Shown here piece by piece: positions 8,493-16,254 of a stretch of DNA of 64,000 nucleotides. Numbering within the stretch: position 1 is the stretch's first letter; each line of letters begins with the position of its first letter. A model generated the notes under the pieces. The model did not search any database, was not told the origin of the DNA, and saw only the letters and a program-made list of their open reading frames with translations. This stretch comes from Deltaproteobacteria bacterium (lineage in GTDB: Bacteria > Desulfobacterota_D > UBA1144 > Nemesobacterales > UBA2774): NCBI GenBank assembly GCA_040223695.1, contig JAVKFU010000020.1, positions 124,001-188,000 of the forward strand, given 5' to 3'. A program made the translations under genes and the position numbers.

Positions 8493-9092
8493 TTATTCGG
8501 AATATGATTTCAGGTATTGTACTGCGTGGGCGACGGCATTCTCAGCCGCGTTTGAATCCCGGTTAACCTTGGCGAGCAATAAAGCGCCCTGTACTGTCGC
8601 TATGCAGAAATCCGCCATGGACTCCGGGTCGGATGTTTTTTTAATCTCCCCCTCCGCTTTCATGTTCTCGAAGAACAAAGCGATCTTATCCCTCATGTAA
8701 TCAAAGACCAGCTTTACGTCGCGGCGTATATCCTCATTATCGGAGGCAAGCTCGTTTCCGATCGACCCTATCGGACAGGACCTCCGGCAGTCGAACACCC
8801 TGATTCCGTCTATGTGATCGTAAAAGAACCTCTCAAGGTCATTCCAGCTCTCTATATTCACATTCACAGGCGCTCTGCCGCTTTGAATAATTTCAAGATA
8901 GAAACGAAGGACCTCGTGAACAATATCCTCTTTGCTCCCGAAGTAATGATAGAACTGGCTCTTGCCGGTACCGGAGGCCTCCAGAATCTGATCTATGCTT
9001 GTAGCGCGGACGCCGTTACTGTGAAACAGCTCTCTTGCGGCTTCAACTATCCGCGCCCGGGTCCTGCCGCCCCTTTCCGATAAAACATTCAT
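8493..9092 (-). CDS. TetR/AcrR-family repressor, NemR-like
   Basis: 199-residue TetR repressor. N-terminal helix-turn-helix: RARIVEAARELFHSNGVRATSIDQIL followed by SQFYHYFGSKEDIV. The ligand-binding part contains CRRSCPIGS, with Cys102 and Cys106; the CP[IL]G motif is conserved in the NemR-like group, in which a cysteine at this position senses electrophiles and bleach. It lies 88 bases upstream of a GST on the same strand, and both genes have the same palindrome before them. Expected role: repress itself and the GST until a reactive electrophile modifies the cysteine. Sensing is inferred from family and context. Confidence 0.9.
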   Translation of the reverse strand: MNVLSERGGRTRARIVEAARELFHSNGVRATSIDQILEASGTGKSQFYHYFGSKEDIVHEVLRFYLEIIQSGRAPVNVNIESWNDLERFFYDHIDGIRVFDCRRSCPIGSIGNELASDNEDIRRDVKLVFDYMRDKIALFFENMKAEGEIKKTSDPESMADFCIATVQGALLLAKVNRDSNAAENAVAHAVQYLKSYSE

Positions 9093-9100
9093 AATAATAT

Positions 9101-9116
9101 TGTACTAATCGGTTCA
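9101..9116. promoter_or_regulatory. TetR autoregulatory operator candidate
   Basis: TGTACTAATCGGTTCA lies 8 bases before the tetR start codon. It matches the perfect palindrome TGTACTAATCAGTACA at 8455-8470 in 14 of 16 positions, including the unpaired AATC centre. Binding here would block the tetR promoter or start site. Confidence 0.6.
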
Positions 9117-9146
9117 ATCTTATCAAATAAACGGTTATACGATTTT

Positions 9147-9734
9147 TCAGATGGTTCTTTGATCCCGTCCCCTGATTCTATATAGCCTGATGAAGACCAC
9201 TATATGTGTAAAGATGATTATCGGCACCAGAAAAGTCGGCAGTAGACTCAGTGGAAGCTTCACTAACCTACTCATTGACACAGGATCGGATATCGCAAGG
9301 GTGGCAGCGGTGGAAATGACATATAAAATATCTATGAACCCTATCAAATTCCAAAGAAAATAAACCCCGCTTCCTGCCCCGCCCTTTGGCGGAATAAACA
9401 GAACGACTATCAGAGCCAGAGCGGCGACAATGATGTCACCCCATCCTCCGGGTACGGCGAAATTATACGGCAGCTTGCCCTCGGAGTAAAGTATAAGAAA
9501 GTAAATCCCTATAAAACGTGTAACGTGGATCAAAACCAGGACTCTTACGTCAACCGTCAGACACCAGGACTTGAAGCCAGGGGACAATAAGAAGAGCAGA
9601 AATAAAATGACAACCAGGCCGAAAAGAATAATCTGCGGGGCGGGGGGCACTAATGAGGCAGTAAAGCCCAGAGCCCCTGCTATGAATGAGATCAAGAACC
9701 AGACAGCACTAAGAGAGACCACTTTATATGTCAT
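9147..9734 (-). CDS. Polytopic membrane protein of unknown function
   Basis: 195 residues with about six hydrophobic helices: VWFLISFIAGALGFTASLV, IILFGLVVILFLLFLL, VLVLIHVTRFIGIYFLILY, IIVAALALIVVLFI, VYFLWNLIGFIDILYVISTA and the C-terminal LPTFLVPIIIFTHIVVFI. No charged catalytic motif or known transporter signature was recognised. The pattern (HxxRFIG in helix 3, VPGGWGD loop) recurs in small uncharacterised membrane proteins. The ATG at 9732-9734 has only a weak site (GAGAAAT). It lies between the TetR gene and thpR on the same strand. Function unknown. Confidence 0.7.
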   Translation of the reverse strand: MTYKVVSLSAVWFLISFIAGALGFTASLVPPAPQIILFGLVVILFLLFLLSPGFKSWCLTVDVRVLVLIHVTRFIGIYFLILYSEGKLPYNFAVPGGWGDIIVAALALIVVLFIPPKGGAGSGVYFLWNLIGFIDILYVISTAATLAISDPVSMSRLVKLPLSLLPTFLVPIIIFTHIVVFIRLYRIRGRDQRTI

Positions 9735-9759
9735 ATTTCTCTACAGTCAAAAAGTGAAA

Positions 9760-10308
9760 TTATGAATTTTTATTCCCCAGATTGAATAAACTGAGCGGTG
9801 TATAAACAGACCCCTCTTTTCCTAGCTCACTCTTCATAACCCCTATTTTATCAATTTCAAAGGAAGTTCTCTCTGGCATCGCGAGGGGATTTTTCAACTT
9901 TAACCTGCTCTTAATCCTCCCGACTGTTACATGGGGGGTAAATTTGCGGCGCTCACTTACGAAACCGAGAGAGCCAAGCTCCCGCTCTATCTTTTCGTGA
10001 AACGCCTCAAGCTCCCGGTTTTCGGATAAACCGACATACAAAATACGGGGATTTCGAAGGTTGGGGAAGCCGCCGAGCGTTGTTACATTCGTTTCGAACG
10101 GAGAGAAAGCGGGAAGAAGTTTATCTATCGCCGCAGTTACCAGGCCTGTCTGTAACTCGTCCACATCACCCAGAAATTTGAGTGTCACGTGGAGCTTTTC
10201 GCGTCTCTCCCACTTGACCCCTTCGCACGCGGGTTTTAGAGCCCCTAAATATTCGTTTATGAGTTCTTTAATTTCTTCAGGCAGTAAGGCTGCAACGAAC
10301 ACCCTCAA
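9760..10308 (-). CDS. thpR: RNA 2',3'-cyclic phosphodiesterase
   Basis: 182-residue LigT/ThpR protein of the 2H phosphoesterase superfamily. Both catalytic HxTx motifs are present: HVTLKFLG (His40, Thr42) and HVTVGRIK (His126, Thr128), in a protein of family-typical length that begins with the usual RVFVAALLPEE. It opens 2',3'-cyclic phosphates on RNA ends to 2'-phosphates in the cytoplasm. The start codon is TTG (10306-10308); no ATG is available in frame before the first strand. It follows tolB on the same strand after 71 bases. Confidence 0.92.
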   Translation of the reverse strand: MRVFVAALLPEEIKELINEYLGALKPACEGVKWERREKLHVTLKFLGDVDELQTGLVTAAIDKLLPAFSPFETNVTTLGGFPNLRNPRILYVGLSENRELEAFHEKIERELGSLGFVSERRKFTPHVTVGRIKSRLKLKNPLAMPERTSFEIDKIGVMKSELGKEGSVYTPLSLFNLGNKNS

Positions 10309-10379
10309 TGTATCGCACCGTCAGTATTGCTTCGGAATAAGCTTTTTTTCAGAATTGGAGAATCATCCGCTGTGTGCTG

Positions 10380-11639
10380 CTACTTACACCATGTGGGAAA
10401 GGATTTACCTCCCCCCTGGCTGAGTCGTCTCTGATTCTCCCCGTTCAGGTACATAATGTAGATATCCTTGGCCGCGCTTCTCGTGGAGCTGAACGCAATA
10501 TAATGACCGTCGGGTGACCAGGACGGGTTCTCGTTTCTACCCGCGGCGGTGAGCCTTTTCTCTTCGGACCCGTCGGGACTTACAGTGAATATGTTGGCCC
10601 CTCCCCCGTCGAGCTTCACGAACGCTATCTTGTTAACCTGAGGACTCGGGGACCACGAAGGGTCGGTGCTGTATCCTCCGGAGCTGATCTTCCTCACGCC
10701 GCCGCCGCTTGAGCTCATCACGTATATTGCCGGGGAGCCGCCTCTGTCCGACACGAAGGCTATTCTGCCTCCGTCGGGCGACCACGTCGGCGAGACATCT
10801 ATGGAATTGCTCCTCGTCAGGTTAACTGCCCCCTGGCCGTTTGAGCCCGACACGTATATATCGCCGTTCGCGCTGAAGGCGAGCTGTTTTCCGCTCGGAG
10901 ACCACTCGGCGCTCTGCTCGAGCTTGAACGCACGGGTCAGCCTGCGTTCCGATACGCTGGGACTGAGACTGATAAGGTATAAATCCTGATCCCACACCTT
11001 GTCGGAGTTAAACACGATCTCGTTTCCGTTAGGAGAGCAATGGGGAGACATAATCAGGGAGCCGTGTTTCGTCAGCTGCTTTATATTAAATCCGTCATAA
11101 TCCATTATGAACAGATTCCTGTTTCTGGAGCCTCCGGATACGAAAGCCAGCCGCGACGTGAAGAACCCATCGTTCCCCGTTATCTGTTTCATCACCAGGT
11201 CGGCGAATCTGTGGGCCGCCTCTCTGATCTTTCCCGGTGTAGCCTCGTACGATCTCCCCAGGATAGGCCTCTCTTCTCTCACGTTATAGAGCTGGACGGC
11301 GAATTTTATCTTTCCCCCGCTTGACTGATACTGCCCCGCAACGAGGTAGTCCGCGCCCGCGTCGAAAAACGTCTGGAAGCTTATATTGTTTATATCCCCG
11401 ATCACCTCTCCGCCTGCGCTTACCTCAAAAAGCGCGGCGTTCTCAAGGTCATTTCTCAATACGTCCGCGAATTCCTGCCCCTTGGGATCGCCGGGTCCCA
11501 CGCTTGTGAGATTCGGGACGAAAATGGGGATCTGCTGAATTATCGGGCCTGTGACGTCTGGGAGCTGGATTTGAGAGTAAGCCGCCGCCGTGATCGTAAA
11601 AAAAGCGGAAATCATGAAGATTAGTATTCTGGAAACCAT
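10380..11639 (-). CDS. tolB: TolB, periplasmic component of the Tol-Pal system
   Basis: 419 residues. An N-terminal signal peptide (LIFMISAFFTITAAAYSQ) leads to the TolB N-domain (IPIFVPNLTSVG, DYLVAGQY) and a C-terminal beta-propeller of PD40 repeats recognisable by the recurring SPDG/WSPDG core (SPNGNEIVFNSD, WSPSGKQLAFSA, WSPDGGRIAFVSDRGG, WSPDGHYIAFSSTR). TolB links Pal to the inner-membrane Tol complex during outer-membrane constriction. Start ATG with a GGAGGG site. No tolQ, tolR, tolA or pal is adjacent, unlike the usual operon, so the rest of the system would be elsewhere. Confidence 0.93.
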   Translation of the reverse strand: MVSRILIFMISAFFTITAAAYSQIQLPDVTGPIIQQIPIFVPNLTSVGPGDPKGQEFADVLRNDLENAALFEVSAGGEVIGDINNISFQTFFDAGADYLVAGQYQSSGGKIKFAVQLYNVREERPILGRSYEATPGKIREAAHRFADLVMKQITGNDGFFTSRLAFVSGGSRNRNLFIMDYDGFNIKQLTKHGSLIMSPHCSPNGNEIVFNSDKVWDQDLYLISLSPSVSERRLTRAFKLEQSAEWSPSGKQLAFSANGDIYVSGSNGQGAVNLTRSNSIDVSPTWSPDGGRIAFVSDRGGSPAIYVMSSSGGGVRKISSGGYSTDPSWSPSPQVNKIAFVKLDGGGANIFTVSPDGSEEKRLTAAGRNENPSWSPDGHYIAFSSTRSAAKDIYIMYLNGENQRRLSQGGGKSFPTWCK

Positions 11640-11767
11640 ATTAGCCCTCCGCAGCAGTCTGCATAAAGTAATTTGTTAACATAACAGCTATCGAGAATAA
11701 ATTTAGCCTATGAGCAAACGAAAAGCCACCAAAAAACATTTTTATACGAGAAACAGGCGGTAACCGC

Positions 11768-12367
11768 TTATTGTTCCAGTTCCACGTTCCAGTAAGAGAT
11801 ATCCACGTAATTCAGGAACGGCTCCCACTCCTTGTACCGTACAGCCTTGATGTATATATTCGAAAACGGGTCCCACAGGGGTTTCTTGGGCTTTCTTCTG
11901 AGCTTCATTCTCGCCTGTAAAGGCGTGCGGCCGCCTTTCCTCCGGTTACAGTCGACACAGCAGCATACGACATTATCCCATATGCTTTTTCCGCCCTGCG
12001 AGCGGGGCACGACGTGGTCTATTGTAAGCTCCGAGCGGGAGAACTTTTTAAGGCAGTACTGGCACATTCCGCCGTCTCTTCTGAATATGTTGATTCGGTT
12101 AAATTTCGCCTCTTTTCTTATAAAACCCTCGTACCTGACCAGCAGTATCACGCGAGGGGTTTTAATTACGGCGCTTACGGTCCTGACTACATCCTCTTCA
12201 GCCCTCATTTCGGAGATATCGGCCCAGGATTCGAAATCGAATGTCTCGTAATCGCTGCCTACAGCTTTTGCCACCCCGCTGTACATCATCACAAACGCCC
12301 TTTTCACGCTTGTGATGGTGACCGGGACAAAATATCGATTAAGGACCAATACAGGTGAAGTCAGCAT
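11768..12367 (-). CDS. HNH endonuclease family protein
   Basis: 199 residues. The HNH core is in the middle: MCQYCLKKF (first Zn pair), LTIDHVVPRSQGG (catalytic His), NVVCCCVDCNRRKGGRT (Asn and second Zn pair). The N-terminal VLNRYFVPVTITSVKRAFVMM is shared by the common chromosomal HNH family present in many free-living bacteria, whose role is not established; it is not obviously part of a phage or restriction system here. No clear Shine-Dalgarno before the ATG at 12365-12367. Likely a DNA nuclease, perhaps in repair or stress. Confidence 0.85.
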   Translation of the reverse strand: MLTSPVLVLNRYFVPVTITSVKRAFVMMYSGVAKAVGSDYETFDFESWADISEMRAEEDVVRTVSAVIKTPRVILLVRYEGFIRKEAKFNRINIFRRDGGMCQYCLKKFSRSELTIDHVVPRSQGGKSIWDNVVCCCVDCNRRKGGRTPLQARMKLRRKPKKPLWDPFSNIYIKAVRYKEWEPFLNYVDISYWNVELEQ

Positions 12368-12472
12368 TTAGTATAGTGAATCTACCTATTTTTAGTGATT
12401 ATTTCAAGAAAATAAGCGTTAAGACTGCGTTAAGAAAAACCTTGAATGCACTCACGGGGGGAAACAAATTAC

Positions 12473-12502
12473 TTGACTTATATCAACTTCCGTTCAAATT
12501 AT
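12473..12502 (+). promoter_or_regulatory. Sigma-70 promoter overlapping an FNR/CRP-type box
   Basis: TTGACT (12473-12478), an 18-base spacer and AATTAT (12497-12502) give a plausible promoter for the small membrane peptide and lgt. The same -35 is half of TTGAC-4-ATCAA (12473-12486), which matches the FNR consensus TTGAT-4-ATCAA at 9 of 10 defined positions. A protein bound here would sit on the -35 and likely repress. Confidence 0.4.
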
Positions 12503-12517
12503 TAGTTGTCAAATAAA

Positions 12518-12670
12518 ATGAATACACTCTTCACAGCCCTTATAATACAGATTGCGCTTTGCGCCCTGTTGTTCGTTTTTATCCTGTACCTGGTTACGAG
12601 AACCCAAAAGCTAAGGAAAGACATCAAAACAAGAGTAGAAAATCTCAGGACCGACTCAAAAGACACATAA
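12518..12670 (+). CDS. Small single-helix membrane peptide upstream of lgt
   Basis: A 50-codon reading frame beginning MNTLFTALIIQIALCALLF and ending ENLRTDSKDT. It has one strongly hydrophobic helix (residues 3-26) followed by a basic, coiled-coil-like cytosolic tail (RTQKLRKDIKTRVENLR). Its stop codon abuts the lgt ATG with no gap, and lgt has no Shine-Dalgarno of its own, so lgt is probably translated by coupling. The topology resembles CcmD-type small membrane proteins, but no homology is claimed. Evidence for being real: fused spacing with lgt, good amphipathic design and a promoter candidate just upstream. Confidence 0.6.
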   Translation: MNTLFTALIIQIALCALLFVFILYLVTRTQKLRKDIKTRVENLRTDSKDT

Positions 12671-13474
12671 ATGTATCCGGAAATAATAAAAATCGGCAAT
12701 TTCACTATCTCTTCATTCGGACTGATGATAGCGCTCTGCTTTCTGGTCGGGTACTGGATAGTCTCCGTCGAGGGGAAAAGAAAAGGCCTTCAAGACAAGC
12801 TCGTAAGCAATATGTTCCTGGCCGCAATGATAGGCGGCATAGTAGGAGCCAAGCTTCTTTATTTATTCGAAAATGTCCCTGTCTCCGAGCTCCTGAGGCA
12901 CCCCTTGGAAAATCTGCTTTCCAGAGGGGGTCTCACCTATTACGGAGGCTTTTTCGGCGCGATACTTCTCGTCTGGATAATAGCTTACAGAGGGAAACTC
13001 AGCATGTGGGTGGTGGGAGACCTGGCCGCGCCCGCCCTGGCGATTGCCTACGCCATCGGCAGGGTCGGATGCTTACTCGTCGGTGACGACTACGGAGTTC
13101 CTTCAAATCTCCCCTGGGCAATGTCTTTTCCCGAAGGGCTGCCCCCGACAACCGATACCGTACACCCGACTCAGCTGTACGAAATCATAATAATGTCGAT
13201 CGTATTCGTGTATATATGGAAAATACGCAAGAAAGTAAAACCCGCCGGATGGCTTTTTTCCATATATCTTATCCTTGCGGGACTTGAGAGGTTTTTCATA
13301 GAGTTTATAAGGAATACAACACCGAGCCCTATCCCCGGGCTTTCCGTTGCTCAGGTTATGGCCCTTGTGATCATATTGATTGGAGCGTTCAAACTGTATT
13401 CCTTACATTCCACGGCGGAGAAAGTGCCTGAACCAGAGCGTCCGAAAAAATTCGGCAAGAAGAAAAAGGCGTAA
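12671..13474 (+). CDS. lgt: Phosphatidylglycerol--prolipoprotein diacylglyceryl transferase
   Basis: 267-residue polytopic inner-membrane enzyme that moves diacylglycerol to the lipobox cysteine, the first step of lipoprotein maturation. The Lgt signature is present as GRVGCLLVGDDYG, where the family usually has GRIGNF-N-E, with the essential Arg retained; SRGGLTYYGGFFG and HPTQLYE also match. C-terminal tail is very basic (RPKKFGKKKKA). It directly follows the 50-residue peptide and precedes lnt by 72 bases, giving an unusual lgt-lnt pair. The GC-L rather than GN-F in the signature is a variant seen in some lineages. Confidence 0.93.
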   Translation: MYPEIIKIGNFTISSFGLMIALCFLVGYWIVSVEGKRKGLQDKLVSNMFLAAMIGGIVGAKLLYLFENVPVSELLRHPLENLLSRGGLTYYGGFFGAILLVWIIAYRGKLSMWVVGDLAAPALAIAYAIGRVGCLLVGDDYGVPSNLPWAMSFPEGLPPTTDTVHPTQLYEIIIMSIVFVYIWKIRKKVKPAGWLFSIYLILAGLERFFIEFIRNTTPSPIPGLSVAQVMALVIILIGAFKLYSLHSTAEKVPEPERPKKFGKKKKA

Positions 13475-13546
13475 CTCGTAAGGCCCTTAATTATCAGCAA
13501 ATAAATTCCTTTCCATACAAAACCGCTTGGGTATCTTTTATGCACC

Positions 13547-15109
13547 ATGAATAAAATCGACAGGAACGACCTGATTCTCTCCGCGCTCACAGGTGTTTTA
13601 TACCCTCTGACGTTCATGGTCCCGTATTCTGGAATACTCTCGTGGGTGCTGCTCATCCCCCTTTTCCTTGCAATCGAGAAAAAGGGCGCGTTCGACGCCT
13701 TCAAGCTCGGCCTGATCGCAGGAACAGTCTCGAATTTCATCGGGACCTACTGGCTTATCGGCACTCTAGCCAGGTTCGGGGGATTTCCCATTCCCGTAAG
13801 CGTAGTATTCATAATTATATTGAGCGCCTATTCGGGTCTGGCGTACGCGATATTCTCCTACATAGTAACGAGGCTCGGGTTCCTAAAAAGCCCGGGGGTT
13901 CTTTCCGTCCTGCTCGTAGCGGCGGTATGGACATCTATCGAATACGTATTCCCGTTTCTCTTCCCTTACGGGATTGCCAATTCCCAGGCGGACTACATAC
14001 ACCTTATTCAGATTTTCGACCTGCAGGGCGTCTACACCCTGAGCTTCATAATAGTTGTCGTGAATGTGACAATCATGAGAGTCTTTAAGAGGTATTATGA
14101 AAAAACCCCTCTACCCGTAAGAGAGATAGCGTTATCCCTTGTTCTCATCGCATCTACGCTCTTTTACGGTATCTACAAAATAGACAAGGTCGAAGCGGAA
14201 ATGGCCCGGGCGCCCAAGCTCAAAATAGGCATGGTGCAGGCAAACTTCGATTTTCTGGCCAAGACGGAGAGCCAGGAGGAGATTGTCACACAAAGGCACA
14301 AGGAGATGTCACGGGAGCTTCAATCGAGCGACCTCATCATTTGGCCCGAGACCGCTATTCAGGCCTGGTTCTCAAACGGCTCCGACCTGCTTATCGTAAG
14401 GGACGAGATGGGAGTGCCCGACATTGAAGGCAAATACTTCATTGTAGGGGGCATGTCCTTTGAACCCAAAGACCCTGAAGCGGAGATAATAACAGACGAG
14501 AACCTAACAAAGTACAACACCGCCTTCCTGACCGACTCAAAGGGTTTGATACTGGGAAGATACCATAAAATGGAGCTCCTCCTTTTCGGCGAATACCTGC
14601 CGTTTACAAAGTACGTCCCGGCGCTCAAGAATATAAGCCCGGCCTCGGGGGATTTCACGCCGGGGGACGAATTCAACCTCTTTGAAATAGAAGAAAAGAA
14701 CGCGAGGATCGCGCCCATAATCTGCTACGAGGACATAATCCCTTCTTTCAGCAGGAAATTCGTGGCCAAGGGCGCCAACCTTATAATAAATATCACGAAC
14801 GACGCCTGGTTCGGCAAAACGATAGCTCCCTACCAGCACCTGTTAGTGTCTATACCCAGGTCTGTCGAAACCAGAAGGTATCTGCTCAGATCCACGAATA
14901 CCGGCATAAGCGCCATTATAGACCCCGTAGGCAGGGTAGTCGAAAAAACCGACATATTCGTCCGGACGAACCTTGAAGGAGAAGTCGGCCTTATGGACGG
15001 AGAGACCACACTTTATACAAAAGCAGGGGATATTTTCCCCGTAGCGTGCCTCGTGTTCTGGATAGGATTTGCCGTAATCGGAAAATTAAGAGGAAAGAAT
15101 CTCTCTTAA
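13547..15109 (+). CDS. lnt: Apolipoprotein N-acyltransferase
   Basis: 520 residues. N-terminal half has about seven membrane helices; C-terminal half is a nitrilase-like periplasmic domain with the Glu-Lys-Cys triad: Glu268 in IIWPETAI, Lys341 in YHKMELLLFGEYLPF and Cys393 in PIICYEDIIP. The enzyme adds the third acyl chain to outer-membrane lipoproteins. Its presence is direct evidence for a diderm envelope and fits the lipobox proteins in this window (Wza-like, Sel1). The 3' end overlaps the convergent hisC gene by 24 bases. Confidence 0.95.
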   Translation: MNKIDRNDLILSALTGVLYPLTFMVPYSGILSWVLLIPLFLAIEKKGAFDAFKLGLIAGTVSNFIGTYWLIGTLARFGGFPIPVSVVFIIILSAYSGLAYAIFSYIVTRLGFLKSPGVLSVLLVAAVWTSIEYVFPFLFPYGIANSQADYIHLIQIFDLQGVYTLSFIIVVVNVTIMRVFKRYYEKTPLPVREIALSLVLIASTLFYGIYKIDKVEAEMARAPKLKIGMVQANFDFLAKTESQEEIVTQRHKEMSRELQSSDLIIWPETAIQAWFSNGSDLLIVRDEMGVPDIEGKYFIVGGMSFEPKDPEAEIITDENLTKYNTAFLTDSKGLILGRYHKMELLLFGEYLPFTKYVPALKNISPASGDFTPGDEFNLFEIEEKNARIAPIICYEDIIPSFSRKFVAKGANLIINITNDAWFGKTIAPYQHLLVSIPRSVETRRYLLRSTNTGISAIIDPVGRVVEKTDIFVRTNLEGEVGLMDGETTLYTKAGDIFPVACLVFWIGFAVIGKLRGKNLS

Positions 15110-16210
15110 CGCGTCGAGGAACCTGTCGTTTTCCTCGGGTGTTCCTATAGTGACTCGCAAACAGTTCTCAAGCCTTCCGGGTTTATTGAAGTTTCTTATC
15201 AGAATATCCCTTTCGATCAATCCCTCGAATACAGAGTCGGCTGTTGCGGCCTTAAAAAGAATAAAATTGGCGTCGCTCCTGTACGGCTCAATCCCCTGCA
15301 TATCCGCCAAGGTACGGAATACCCTCTGCCTCTCCCTTATTATGAGCTGAATGTTCTCCGATACGAATTCGTGGTTACCGAGTACGACTTCGGCTACCCC
15401 CTGGCTCAGGGAATTTATGTTGTACGGATACCTGACTTTATTAATTTCATGGACGAGACCATCCCTCCCGTAGAGGATGCCGAGCCTCAGGCCAGCAAAC
15501 CCCACCTTGGACAGTGTCCTCAGTATCACGAGATTCTCATGCTCTTCTATCATCGGTAAAAACGTGTACCCGCTGAAATCTGAGTAAGCCTCGTCCACAA
15601 CCACTATACCGCGTGACACGCGGATTATTTCCTTTATCCTGTCCGCTGAAAACACGTTGCCCGTCGGGTTATTCGGAGAGGCGAGGAATATCAGGTCGGG
15701 GTCCTGTTGCTCAATCAGTTCCGTCGTTCTCTCGATGTCGATATCGAAGCCGCCGTCAAGATCGACTTCGAGCGGCTCAGCGCCTAGAGCAAGACCGCTT
15801 ATACCGTACATCGAGAATGTCGGGACCGGATAAAGCACTCTTCCCGTGCCGCCCGAAAAGGTAGTTATGAGCATCCCTATAAGCTCGTCCGAGCCGTTAC
15901 CTAAAAGTATGCCCTCTTGGGGGAAATTGCTTACCTCCGAGATCTTCTCCCTCAACACATTCGCTTCGGGATCGGGATATCTGTTCACGTCAATGTTTTT
16001 TACAGCCGCCGTGACTTTTTCACTGACTTCGGGCGGGAGAGAAAAAGGACTCTCGTTTCCGTCGAGCCTCACGCTCGCCGCGACAGACGGCACGGAGTAG
16101 GCGGACAGACTCCTTATCCCGGGCTTTACTCTCGATTCCACGAGATTTTTCTCTTTATTTTGGGATTTTCGCTCGGTTTCGGGCTTCATTTTATTAGATT
16201 GGTTCATCAT
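15086..16210 (-). CDS. hisC: Histidinol-phosphate aminotransferase
   Basis: Class I/II PLP aminotransferase. Visible: the substrate-binding LDGNESPF, PDPEANVLREKIS, ASPNNPTGN, VVDEAYSDF, and the PLP Schiff-base lysine in LRTLSKVGFAGLRLG. It converts imidazole-acetol phosphate to histidinol phosphate. The N-terminus before RLDGNESP is about 40 residues longer than usual and charged. The frame can be read from a TTG at 16219, but ATG at 16208-16210 is preferred. It follows hisD with 44 bases between, forming a hisD-hisC unit without the rest of the his operon. Confidence 0.92.
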   Translation of the reverse strand: MMNQSNKMKPETERKSQNKEKNLVESRVKPGIRSLSAYSVPSVAASVRLDGNESPFSLPPEVSEKVTAAVKNIDVNRYPDPEANVLREKISEVSNFPQEGILLGNGSDELIGMLITTFSGGTGRVLYPVPTFSMYGISGLALGAEPLEVDLDGGFDIDIERTTELIEQQDPDLIFLASPNNPTGNVFSADRIKEIIRVSRGIVVVDEAYSDFSGYTFLPMIEEHENLVILRTLSKVGFAGLRLGILYGRDGLVHEINKVRYPYNINSLSQGVAEVVLGNHEFVSENIQLIIRERQRVFRTLADMQGIEPYRSDANFILFKAATADSVFEGLIERDILIRNFNKPGRLENCLRVTIGTPEENDRFLDALREILSS

Positions 16211-16254
16211 GAATCTCAAAAAAAAGAATGCGCCGTATTCGGACTAAGGAGGAG

